The position numbers were made by a program, and so were the translations under genes. The notes under the pieces were generated by a model, which was given only the letters and a program-made list of their open reading frames with translations, was not told the DNA's origin and made no database searches. A DNA stretch of 64,000 nt from Membranipora membranacea (lineage: Eukaryota > Bryozoa > Gymnolaemata > Cheilostomatida > Membraniporidae): positions 4,853,501 to 4,917,500 of the forward strand of contig OU612070.1 in the NCBI GenBank assembly GCA_914767715.1. Direction: 5' to 3'. Shown piece after piece: positions 50,330 to 61,600 of this stretch; position 1 is the stretch's first letter, and each line of letters begins with the position of its first letter.

Positions 50330-52095
50330 TTGAAAACTGGTACCTAATAAATGAAATAGATAAAACAGCAAATACTGAAAGTGTACCTATGGCCTCAAAT
50401 AATGGGAGAGAGTTCATTAGATCTTATCCATGGGAAGATATAAAAACTGTCTTCGTTTTGGGCATCATTGAGGTCAATCCTGGGGCATGCTTCTCCCTCG
50501 CATAGGTAATCAGTTTCAAGAGAGAATTTGATTGCCTAGGGAAATTTCAGGACTCAGCGTCAAATGATACCAAATACAGAATGAGTCGCACCACATCACA
50601 CCAATCTTATACCTGATCATCACCTATAGCTAAACATAACTCTATGCTTAGGACAATTTTTATTCTGTTGACGTGCCATCATAAATATGGTGCAAAATAT
50701 TAGCAATTGTCTTATACTATATTTGCTTTTCATTCGAAACGAATAAAGAATATATACTATTGTCGCTGAGATCACTAAGATTACCAAACCTCAAAGCATG
50801 AAAAAAAAATTACCACCAGTAAGTGAGTGGTGCATCGATCCCTATTCAAAGCAGCAAACCACACTTCTTTCTTGATTCAGAACCATGTCAAAGTACCCTT
50901 GTCACTCAGCCACATTTTTGTGGCAGCATGACAAGGCCAATGTCAAAGGCTTAAATAAGACACTAACTATAGTTCTCATGATAATGCTAATGATAAAAAT
51001 CTCCATCCAAACATATTGATCCTATATCTGATATTTGTTACTGTATTTGTTCCACCTATTCGTTTAATTTATTGGGAAAAGTTCTGCGGCCAGGCTTAGA
51101 CCCTAATAGATTTCAGTCATTAAAAAACGGAGAATATCATGTCAATACTTTATAAGCTTTTAAAATGCATTTTAGGTACGTCACCCAAAAATAGGAATAT
51201 GATACGCATTCACTCAACATGCATTTGAAAAAAACCATCAAAAGGCGAGGAGGGGGATCATAAGTTGAGGAACAGCGTAGCCTTGTTCTACAACTACAGG
51301 GCAGGGATGTGATCCCACAGTTGGGTAGGTAGATCATTGTAGTCGAAGAGTGGATTGAGGGTAAAGGGAGAAAATGTTGCCTCGGGTGTTTGTTAGAAAG
51401 TTAGCTGTCATTTTATTCCCAGACTAAGATATTATCATCATGTGTACATTATTCATTGTGTTACTTCATAATTTATCAAATCTGTTTAGCAGAATAACAA
51501 AAAATTAAAAAAGACACTTTCGGAATTGCATAAGATACTTGTCTGGGTTTTTTCAAAATTGAAGAATTTTACTGATTGACTTTTAAATTGAATTTTAGAA
51601 TTGATGAATAAAAACTGAGTATTAGACCATCTACATGTACAACATAATCAGATTTGTGAAAGGCAGGGATAGACTTATGATATTCTAGAGTGGAAAATTC
51701 TTTGTTTGACTTCAGTAGATCTGTGTTTACAGAATAAGGGGGAACTGCGATCTAAAACCCTTATGTCCCCTTACAAAAGGCTCTCCATTCTCAAGAGTAT
51801 TGGTGATAGGGTCAACTCCGATGCACTGTTACACAGCTTCTGGTTGTTCAAGATAGACTGTTGAACTGGTTTGGAAGCTTATGAGCTGTCGATACCACTT
51901 TGATGATTCCAATCCTAATTTCATATGTGCATTAATTTAAAAGGTTATGGATAACTTTGCGTTGGGAAGTCATACCAATCAAATGCACTTTCAACGCCAT
52001 AGAATAACCAAACCCATCTATTATTTCTTTCAACCTCCAAAACCCTACACCCTAGGGGATGCCATCATTTGATTACTGTGTGCATAATATTTGGT
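50330..52095. other. Intergenic DNA upstream of COL-D
   Basis: Nothing supported. Similarity to the COL-C upstream region begins only near 52057. Confidence 0.35.
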
Positions 52096-52100
52096 TTCCT

Positions 52101-52385
52101 GCAATCTTTAATAATAGTTTAACCCCATGAACGGACGTGTAGGCTAAGCACAAAGGAAAGCCTGGTTGCCCACAAGTGAAAGCACCTGTGGCTATGTCTC
52201 AATTACAGAGAACAAAAAAGGGGATGACAGCTTGTAGAATGGTTGATGACAATGTGGACATCACCGGTAGCCTGAGGCCTAAAATTATTGAGTGACATAG
52301 GTTGTCTGGTAATTAAAAATTGTAATATAATGCAAGGTACTGAGGAGAGGTATAAAAGGCCATGGCTAAGAGAGAACCATCAGTT
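52101..52385 (+). promoter_or_regulatory. COL-D promoter region
   Basis: TATAAAA at 52351-52357 and TCAGTT initiator at 52380-52385, A at 52382, 31 bases from the TATA T. CACCTG at 52183-52188 sits in AAGTGAAAGCACCTGTGGCT, almost identical to COL-C. The CACCTGTGG string combines an E-box with a RUNX-like TGTGG; factor identity is an inference. Confidence 0.75.
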
Positions 52386-52425
52386 GAGGTCTTTGAGTAT
52401 CACTGATAGCAAAGACAGGTCAGCC

Positions 52426-55400
52426 ATGGTGAGTATATTTATTTCATATTATCATTCATAACCATTTTGCATTAAAGAATATTAAAACAAAGTTTGTTTT
52501 TATTTTAAAATTACTACTTCAACAATGTTTTAAAGACAAGCGGTTTGAGGTGGAGTCAAGTCAAAGTTAAATAAATACATGACCAATGCATTATTTGCAC
52601 GTCGGTTCTCTAGGCTCAAAAATCTTTCCAACCATGCGTTGTTTCCAGTATTATAATTCTTTCATCACTGATTTAACCCTACCATTTATTTTACAGCATA
52701 AGTTAGAGTCAGACACCCATGTGGTGTACAGCCCATATGGCAAAGGAGAGAAAACCATTGTCTGGAGTCTTCTTGGACTCTCAGTCCTTCTTTTCGTAGG
52801 AAATGCTGTTCTTACAGTCAAGACCTACGGAGACATGACCGGTAAGTTGACTGCGGCAAACGGCGCAAAAAGTGTGCACAGTCTGTTGAAAATGTTTTAC
52901 AAGTGGTAATGAAGACAAAATGGTGTTCTACTGTATTATACTGAGAATAATGCTTCATAATAGATATCAACCACAAGGAATAAAAATTTGTCTCGGTTTC
53001 CAAACTGAAATCAAATTTAGCCACTGTATGTGTTAGTCAATATGACCTTTATCTCATTCAGGCACTGTATCAGATCTTTCACTGAAACTCAGCAACTTGG
53101 AGGGAGAGGTTCAGACCCTTAAGTCTAACGAGGTAAATAAACCTATGAATATCCTTTGTAAATACGATGGTTCCCTTATATATTGAGTCGCATTGTTTTG
53201 CTGCCAAATTTATCATAATCTAGAAAAAATCTTTTTGATTTGTTCATTGCTTCCGTGGCTTGAAACTGTCATTATGAAATTGCATCTCACTTGATTGGCA
53301 TCATTTTCATTATCTTTAATAAGACAAAACTATTATTGAATTGAATTTAATTTCACCTGATTGGCATCATTTTCATTATCATTATTAAGACAAAACTATT
53401 ATTGTTTTAGTCAAGAAACAAGAGAGCTGCTGGTGGTTATGCTTATGATGTAGCTGCCTGTGCTTGCTCCGCTGGACCACCAGGTAAGAGTTTAATTTTA
53501 GACTTTCATCAGCGATGATCGGAATAACTCAGCATTATTGGGTAACAGTCTGAGGACTAGAGTTGCTAATATATCAATGAAAAATATCACGTAAGTTGAT
53601 ATGTGGTTTCAAAATAACTTTAAATTAATCACATCTCTCAACATTTTTGATTGTTTGTTTTAGGACTTATGGGACCCGCAGGACCAGCAGGACCAGCAGG
53701 ACCAGTTGGACCAGCTGGACCAGTCGGTTACACTGGTGCCACTGGAGCCCCTGGCAAGGACGGATACGATGGTCTTCCAGGACTCAACGGAGCTCCAGGA
53801 CCAATGGGACCTAAGGGAGAGATGGGAGATGATGGTCTCCATGGTTCCCATGGTCGTATTGGAGCCACTGGTGCCACTGGTATCATTGGATCTATGGGAC
53901 CAGCTGGATATGATGGACTTCCAGGACCCGTTGGAATGAAGGGAAATAGAGGAGCCAGTGGTCTCCCAGGATATGATGGACTTCCAGGACCACAAGGAAA
54001 CAAGGGAGATAGAGGAGCCATGGGATTCACTGGTCTTACTGGAGCAATGGGACCAGCTGGAGCTGATGGACTCAACGGAGCTAATGGATATGATGGTCTT
54101 AATGGAGCTGATGGAGCACCAGGACCAATGGGACCAATGGGACTCACTGGAGCACCAGGATTGGATGGTTATGATGGTCTTACAGGAGCCCCAGGAGCTA
54201 AGGGAGATAGAGGAGCCATGGGATTCACTGGTCTTACTGGAGCTGCTGGAGCCCCAGGATTTGATGGACTCAACGGAGCTGATGGACTTAATGGAGCCCC
54301 AGGAGCCCAAGGAGCTCCAGGATTTGATGGCCTTAACGGTCTTAACGGAGCCAAGGGAGATAGAGGATCTCGTGGATTCACTGGAGCCCAAGGAGCTCCA
54401 GGATTTGATGGACTTAACGGTCTTAACGGAGCCAAGGGAGATAGAGGATCACGTGGATTCACTGGAGCTTCTGGAGCCCCAGGATTTGATGGACTTAACG
54501 GAGCTGATGGACTTAATGGAGCCCCAGGACGCGATGGCCTTGATGGTCTTACCGGAGCTCCAGGCCGCATGGGTCCAATGGGACTCACTGGACCAGCTGG
54601 ACTCGATGGCTATGATGGACTCAATGGTGCCCCAGGAGCCCCAGGAGCCCCAGGAAGTGATGGCCTTGATGGACTTAATGGAGCTCCAGGACGCATGGGT
54701 CCAATGGGACTCACTGGAGCACCAGGACTTAATGGCTTTGATGGACTTAATGGTGCCCCAGGACCAGTCGGACCAGTAGGACCAGTTGGACGTACTGGAC
54801 GTACCGGAGCTGCTGGAAGAAATGGAGCTATGGGACCAGCTGGACCAGCTGGAGCTGATGGGGTCGATGGACTTAATGGTCTTAATGGAGCTGCTGGAGC
54901 TCCAGGACTTAATGGATTTGATGGTGTCCCAGGTGCTGATGGAGCCCCAGGTCTTCCAGGTAAAGTCACATATTCCACTTATAAAATTATTTGCATTTAA
55001 CCAGACAATAACATATGAGGTGAGAAATCTAGGTGGGCAAAAATTTAACACACTTAGTTAAGATCATCCATGGAAAAACTGCTACAAAGCGTTGCCAGGA
55101 ACTTATGCGCATTGATTCTATTTAGGACTTAATGGAGCCAGAGGAGCTAGAGGACCAATGGGACCAGGTGGACCAGTCGGACGTACTGGAGCTATGGGAC
55201 CAGCTGGATTTGATGGCCGTGATGGACTCAACGGACTTAACGGAGCTGATGGACTTAATGGACTTAATGGAGCCCCAGGTGCCCCAGGATCTATGGGACC
55301 AAGAGGATTCAGAGGCAAGAAAAAAATTTTTTCAACCTTCAATTTTGAGACATAAACACACAATATAATTATTTTCAAACATTGAAATTTCTTTCTAACC

Positions 55401-57149
55401 TTAATACTTTTTAAAACATAATATGTATATGTATGTGCATCATACCGTGATCGTTTAACAATTTAGTACTATCATTGATGCTTCCCCACTTCAAAAGATA
55501 ATTAGGAATGTACAAATAAACTCAACTCAACTAGTCAACTACTTCCGATCAGAGAGAGATAATATTGAGTATGAAGTACTATTTTAACTGTTGTATACCA
55601 TTGACAATCCTGTTTCTTTGTGCTATATATACAATGATGAGAAATCCAATGTTTTCTAATCAAAAACATAAAGCAACTTATATCAACATATTTCCTTACA
55701 TTTGTGGTACTTGCAGGACCTGTAGGTCTTGACGGACTCAACGGAGCTCCAGGAGCCCCAGGAGCCCCAGGACTTAATGGTCTTAATGGAGCTAGAGGTG
55801 CTAGAGGACCAGCTGGGCGTAATGGAGCCAGAGGACCAGCCGGATTTGATGGACTCAACGGAGCCCCAGGAGCAAGAGGACCAGCTGGTTTTGATGGACT
55901 CAATGGAGCCCCAGGAGCCCCAGGACTTAATGGCCTCAATGGAGCTAGAGGAGCTAGAGGACCAGGTGGACCAGCTGGACCAGCTGGACTTAATGGATTT
56001 AACGGACTCGATGGCCGTGATGGACTCAATGGTGCCCCAGGACCAGCTGGTTTGAATGGCCGCAATGGAGCCAGAGGAGCTAGAGGACCAGCTGGAGCCA
56101 ATGGACTCAACGGACTTAATGGACTCACTGGAGCCCCAGGAGCCGCTGGACCAGCTGGACGTAATGGAGCAAGAGGACCAGCCGGTGTTAACGGACTCAA
56201 TGGTTTTAACGGAGCCCCAGGACGTGATGGACTCAACGGTCGTGCTGGAGCCAGAGGACCAGCTGGATTTGATGGACGTGACGGGCTTAATGGACTCAAT
56301 GGAGCTCCAGGAGCACCAGGACTTAACGGTTTCAACGGGCTTGATGGACTCAATGGAGCCCCAGGAGCCCCAGGAGCTCCAGGGTTTGATGGACGTGATG
56401 GAGCTAGGGGACCAGCAGGTGGTCGCGGACCAAGAGGATTTGTCGGACCTGTAGGCGCTAGAGGCGGTAGAGGTAAGATACTAGAAGATTTTTGTAAGTT
56501 CAAATGTCTTGTGAATAGAGCTTCAAACACATACTCATCTGCATTGTGAGCACACAAACCCTTATAAACATGAAGCTACTAGTTGTAAAAAGAGTATTTC
56601 GTTTACGCTTCATTTTTTTCAACTTTAGGACCAGCCGGATTTGATGGACTCAACGGAGCCCCAGGAGCTAGAGGACCAGCTGGATTTGACGGACTTAATG
56701 GACTTAATGGACTCAATGGCGCCCCAGGACCACGTGGTGCCAGAGGAGGCCGTGGGCCAGCCGGAGCTGATGGTCTTAATGGACTCAATGGACTCAATGG
56801 TCTTAATGGACGCACCGGACGCACCGGACGCACCGGAGCTTCAGGACGTGATGGACTCAACGGACTCAACGGACTTAATGGAGCACCAGGACAGAACGGT
56901 CTTAATGGCCTCAATGGTCTTAATGGACGTACTGGACGTACCGGACGCACCGGAGCTCCAGGACTCAACGGACTCAATGGAGCACCAGGACAGAACGGTC
57001 TTAATGGACTCAATGGTCTTAATGGACGTACTGGACGTACCGGACGCACCGGAGCTCCAGGACTCAACGGGCTCAACGGACTTAATGGACTCAACGGACG
57101 TGATGGTCTTCGCAGACGCGCTGGCCATGGAGCTTACCACCACTACTAA
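52426..57149 (+). CDS. COL-D: membrane-anchored furin-site collagen
   Basis: Predicted 1017 residues. Exons: 52426-52428, 52697-52841, 53062-53132, 53411-53483, 53664-54959, 55126-55314, 55717-56472, 56629-57149. The intron after 55314 starts GC, not GT (AGAG/GCAAGA); COL-C has GTAAGC there, and phase demands the same site. MHKLESDTHVV begins the cytosolic tail; the signal anchor is about residues 22-42; heptad segment about 55-69 (Leu, Leu, Leu, Val, Leu). RNKR is at 75-78; the C90-A-C92 motif reads CACSAGPPG rather than CACPAGPPG. Gly-X-Y follows in four exons of 144, 21, 84 and about 57 triplets. A near-exact 27-residue repeat ([19 protein letters not shown] plus GSRGFTGA-like end) lies at about 54309-54475. 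It ends GAYHHY. Tandem duplicate of COL-C with a much shorter last exon (521 against 830 bases). Confidence 0.9.
53270..53405. repeat. ~70-bp tandem duplication in COL-D intron 3
   Basis: TTGATTGGCATCATTTTCAT and AAGACAAAACTATTATTG each occur twice head to tail just upstream of the exon 4 acceptor at 53410. The duplication leaves the acceptor intact. Confidence 0.85.
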
Positions 57150-57156
57150 ATATTAT

Positions 57157-57485
57157 GTAGGTTACTATATTAATTGACATGTATTTGGTATTGCACAACA
57201 TGACCTTCGTCGCCAAATCAAATGGGGTGTGACTCCAGAGTGACTCCAGAGTTAGCGTTGCACATGTCGCTGTGGAATATTGTTTGTAATGATGAATCAG
57301 AAAACATTCATTGTCATGGTTCATTCATTGCAAAGTCTCCATGAGAGATATGTTAAATATATGATAAATAATTTTGCTCTCCTACAGTGGATTCAATAAT
57401 CATCCTGATAATGGTTTATGGTTTGCGCTATTGCTAAGTTTTCTTACTCATGTGAAATCTTATCTCATCTTATTTGTCATTACAG
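57157..57485 (+). other. COL-D 3' UTR intron
   Basis: Donor GTAGGT starts seven bases after the stop codon. The acceptor CATTACAG ends at 57485. The position matches that of COL-C, though the intron is 329 bases rather than 125. Confidence 0.65.
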
Positions 57486-57770
57486 GAAACACAATATTTT
57501 GGTGCCCATATGATACTCCAGAGATGCGACAAATCAAAACCCAGTATTTACACAGATACCCAGCTTCTACACAGATAATAGATCCACACTAGTTGACTTC
57601 ACCCTAGACAATAGACAAATTAGTAAATTCAATTTCTTTTTTCAACACTTCATTCAATGATCACTCTAGTTTTAGTTTGATGTCCTATCTCTGATTTTTC
57701 GTATCGCTTTGAGGACCCTGTTATTTTCTTTCACACAGTGGAAATAAACAAATGATAAGTATAAAAAATG
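57486..57770 (+). other. COL-D terminal 3' UTR exon with poly(A) signal
   Basis: Conserved with 43516-43805. AATAAA at 57743-57748. Joined from a phase-1 donor (G/GA) the exon would read GNTIFWCPYDTPEMRQ and end IIDPH then TAG, so use as an alternative coding exon is possible. Confidence 0.7.
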
Positions 57771-58525
57771 CTTCTTGTTTCCTAATTGCATCATCATCTT
57801 AGTAGTGTGTCAAGAATTATGCATACATTGATTTTGAGAAATGATCGGTACCAATCTCATTAATAACCACACCACCTCTGTGGTATCAGTGTGCTATTCG
57901 GTATTCCGATGTGGTATCCGGAGCATATAAAATATGGGTTTGCAACTAGACTACCATCAACTCCATTATTTTCGTCTCATCAACATGTGAAAATTTCAGT
58001 ATCAGTTAATCAACTTGATTTCAAGAAAATCTTAGTCAATACGGATATAAGAACCAAACATATCATTGCTAAAAATGTTCTGTATTTGAGCTGTATAGAG
58101 ATCAAGTTAAAATATTGTACAATATTCATATTAAGGCAGAGCATGAGATTACTTCATGCCACAAGCAATATTTTCAAATTGTCTTCAAACACCTACAATC
58201 AATTGGTTTCACTTCCCGCAACTATTGAAGCTCAGTGACTGAGTGAATACTTCATAGGCAGTACAAGGCTATGAAGTCTGGTCATCACATGTGCCATCTA
58301 AAAGTTATTATTAACTCATAACAATGACTATTCCAGGAGATTGATTTTATTTATATTATATACTCCTCACTATTCGAAATCGATCATTGAAAACAGTGAA
58401 GCATACTATTCCATGAACAAGGGCCATAGAAATAAAGACTTTTATACATGGGAAGAAGCAGCACAAAAAAAAGGCTAACAATATGTGTGTTATTTAAACA
58501 AATTCAACGCATGTCTATAATTATA
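57771..58525. other. Intergenic DNA between convergent genes
   Basis: Lies between the 3' ends of COL-D (+) and the - strand membrane protein gene. One short open frame (57891-58238) has no recognisable features. Confidence 0.35.
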
Positions 58526-58561
58526 TCAGTATATACAACTTCTAACATATTTTGCCACTAG

Positions 58562-58682
58562 AGAGCCAGGATTTTCATTGATATCATTGATATCATTTAC
58601 CACAGGATTTTCATTGATATCATTTATTACAAGATTATCAATGATAGTATTGATTACAGGATTATGATCGATCTGAGAAGCT
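58562..58682. repeat. GATATCATT-type imperfect tandem repeat
   Basis: Repeats of TTCATTGATATCATT and related ATTATCAATGATAG units over about 110 bases, in the expected 3' UTR of the - strand gene. The open frame through it is a by-product. Confidence 0.7.
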
Positions 58683-61600
58683 TTAGGAGGAATCAGTGCT
58701 GCTATCATCATCACTATCATCTGTTCCCTGCTCCTCTACATCTCCTCCCTCTGTATTATCTTCGGCCTAGGGGTAGAATTAGCATAGCAATATCAAATTG
58801 AGATAATGAATTTAATTAATAATGGGTATCGGCAATATGGCGTAATTAAGATCTAACCCTTTTCCATTGTGTAATTGTGTAAGGAAAGGTTTTGCTAACA
58901 ATACATAAATTCCACAACTTTGACCTAGCGCACCCAGGCCGAGCAGGTCGACCTAATTTATGTTATTGTTAACCTGATCTCGCAGTAAACACCAGAAAGC
59001 TGCATTGAGAATTTTTTTTTATTATTTTACTTGGCACCAAATTAAACTAATCCAATTTGCCTGCACAAAGAGTTTCAAACCGCCGCCAGCTCACGTGTAG
59101 AATTAGAGTGACCGCAATACGGGCAAATTAGACCAGACTTGATCTAATAGGTACTCATGTGCCGGATTATGTCCGTTTGTCTCATTTAACTCATAATAAA
59201 TTAATATAAAGGTTGGGAAACTATCGGATGATATTTTATTATCAATCAACCCAGCAAATTATTTCAACTTTCTAACAGTTTTCAACTATCCTCATGCTGA
59301 TCTTTTAAAACAGCAGTGATCACAGAAGGTCAGACTACCGAGTTTCCGTGTTTTCGTGTTACTTTACTCACCATATCATGTCTGATACTGTTTAGTTGTT
59401 GTCTAATGTTGTTTGGTTGCTGATCCCAATCCTCGTCCCCTATCCCATCATCAAATTCGTCATTGATAGTTGGCACGGTTATAGGATCAAACGCAGCGTA
59501 ATTCATGGCTGTGAGTGAGGAAATTCACATCAATTTTGAGGTATTAATTTATCACAATCAGGACCTTTTAACAAGTTTGCACAATATACAAATCTCTGCA
59601 ATTTCCTGCCACAGAAGTGGCTTTTCGTTTTTGAAACCTCTGTTTACATCTAACAACACATCAGCTGCCAAAGATGTACTCACGAGGTGGAGGTACTCCT
59701 CTTGGCATAAACTCTCTCTCCATGGCTTCATATTCCCTCACAGGCCGGTCGTCTCTAGCAGGCTGCAACTGACCCTGGAAAGAAACATTCCACCGAGCTA
59801 TGTGAAACCAATGCAAAGTTGGCTTATTTTCCTGCGAGTTTTGGTTCTAGGAAGTTTCGTTTGGCAAGATTATAAAGTTGTTGCTGGATTTCTTGATGAC
59901 ATAATTACACGGAAACATAAATAATCCTTTGTTGTAGCAATGCTATCACTGTGAGCTGGTCTCAATTCCTGTTTCCGAGCTATGGAATATGGATCGGTCA
60001 GAGGAACTTTCATTATTCCAGCAAAATGTTTAGAGAATGGGCAGACTCCAGTAAAGTGGTAGAAATCAAGGCTGGTGTTTTGGGTTCACAGTTGCGGAGC
60101 GCAAATAAATGTTGGATTTAGATCATAGAGCAAGCATAAAATCATTTGGCAAAATACTAAATCTGAGATTGTACTTGTGCTAACTGCTAGAGATCTATAA
60201 ACAACCCACTAATGTTTCAGGGTAGCATAAGAGTTATTTTGTAGCTGGGATAATAAAAGAAGCTGTGTACATAAATCTACCTCAGCATCTCGGTAATACT
60301 GATCACCACCAAACTGATTGAGTGCCTCCTCAATCTCGTCGGGATTGCTGTAGTATGCTGCAGCCTCAGCATCATTAGGTAGAGAGGGAGCCCCCAGCCG
60401 TCCCTGTTTGTTACACCGTAAAAATCTGCAGATCCTTGACATCCATCCTTCACCTTCGGGCTTTGTAACATCCAGATGTACATAACCTACAACCAATAAG
60501 GCTCATTTATATGTTCTGGTGCCTATAGGCAGGAAGTCGGACAGCTGTCACTCTAGTCCCTGCACTATCAAGCTGCTCCCTTGCTTTTTATATTGAATTT
60601 TTATTTCCTTCCATTACATGTATTCTTTTATATTCGTCCCTGTAGCAAATAATAAAAAAAAACCGAAGCCAATTATCGAAGATGTAATACTTAGAAGATA
60701 TCCTACTGGTCTTTCATGTTATTTGACTAATATCCATTGTTAGTTGGCATTTTTTGTAGAATCTTACTACACGGTATGGAACCTTACAAAAAACCAAAAT
60801 AACAACTTGACCGAGTTTGATCTGATCATTCGGAGTGGTTCTCCATCTACAGATAAAATGCGATACATCTGTATGACCGCATATTTAATAAAATGACACT
60901 AGGCAATTGTTTAAAAGCGAGCAAAGCATCCAGAGAGGAGAGACTTAGATAATAATCCCAGACAGGCACTGTCACCAACAAAGTGTGCGCTGCGGTTACG
61001 AGCATGCGTTGAGAATCTCAGCCTAAAGGATAAGCAATGACATCATATGCTCACATTTGTATTGGTGTTGATATCTACACCCACCAAGATGCGGCACCAT
61101 AAGGTCAAAAACTTACCGTCATCCGTATCTTCCTGCTTGTTCACTCTGCACTTTGAGCCCTTGAACCTGTCAAAAATGAGAGCACAATACTACATTGAAT
61201 ACAACATGAGCATGAATGATCATAATAATTTGAAGTTTAGAAGAGCGTAAGACAGTTGACAGTTTTAGCATCCCATCTTTCTGCACCCAGGACATTCATC
61301 CCGTGGTTTTCACACTTTTTTGAGCATTTTTTGTGAGCTCGGTCTGGTTGTTTCAGCAGAGTTGAATAACGGGAGAAATGCCTTTATCAACATGAGAAAA
61401 CTCTGTGAACACTTGACCGTCATTTCACTTACATAACTGTCTGGATTCACAACAACAGACCATAAAATTTATATAACAATACATTGATGGCAGTTTAATA
61501 AAGACCCTTGGTAAAATAATAACATACTCGATGCAAGGAAGCAATGTAATACAGAGACATGACAAGCATTTCTGAAATTGGTGTAATGACAGGGTGAATA

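Noticed and set aside
50173-50505. 110-codon open frame
   Set aside because: It lies on a local tandem duplication and the other copy does not keep the frame; no domains seen.
59505-59924. 139-codon + strand open frame
   Set aside because: It is antisense to two phase-consistent exons of the - strand membrane protein gene.
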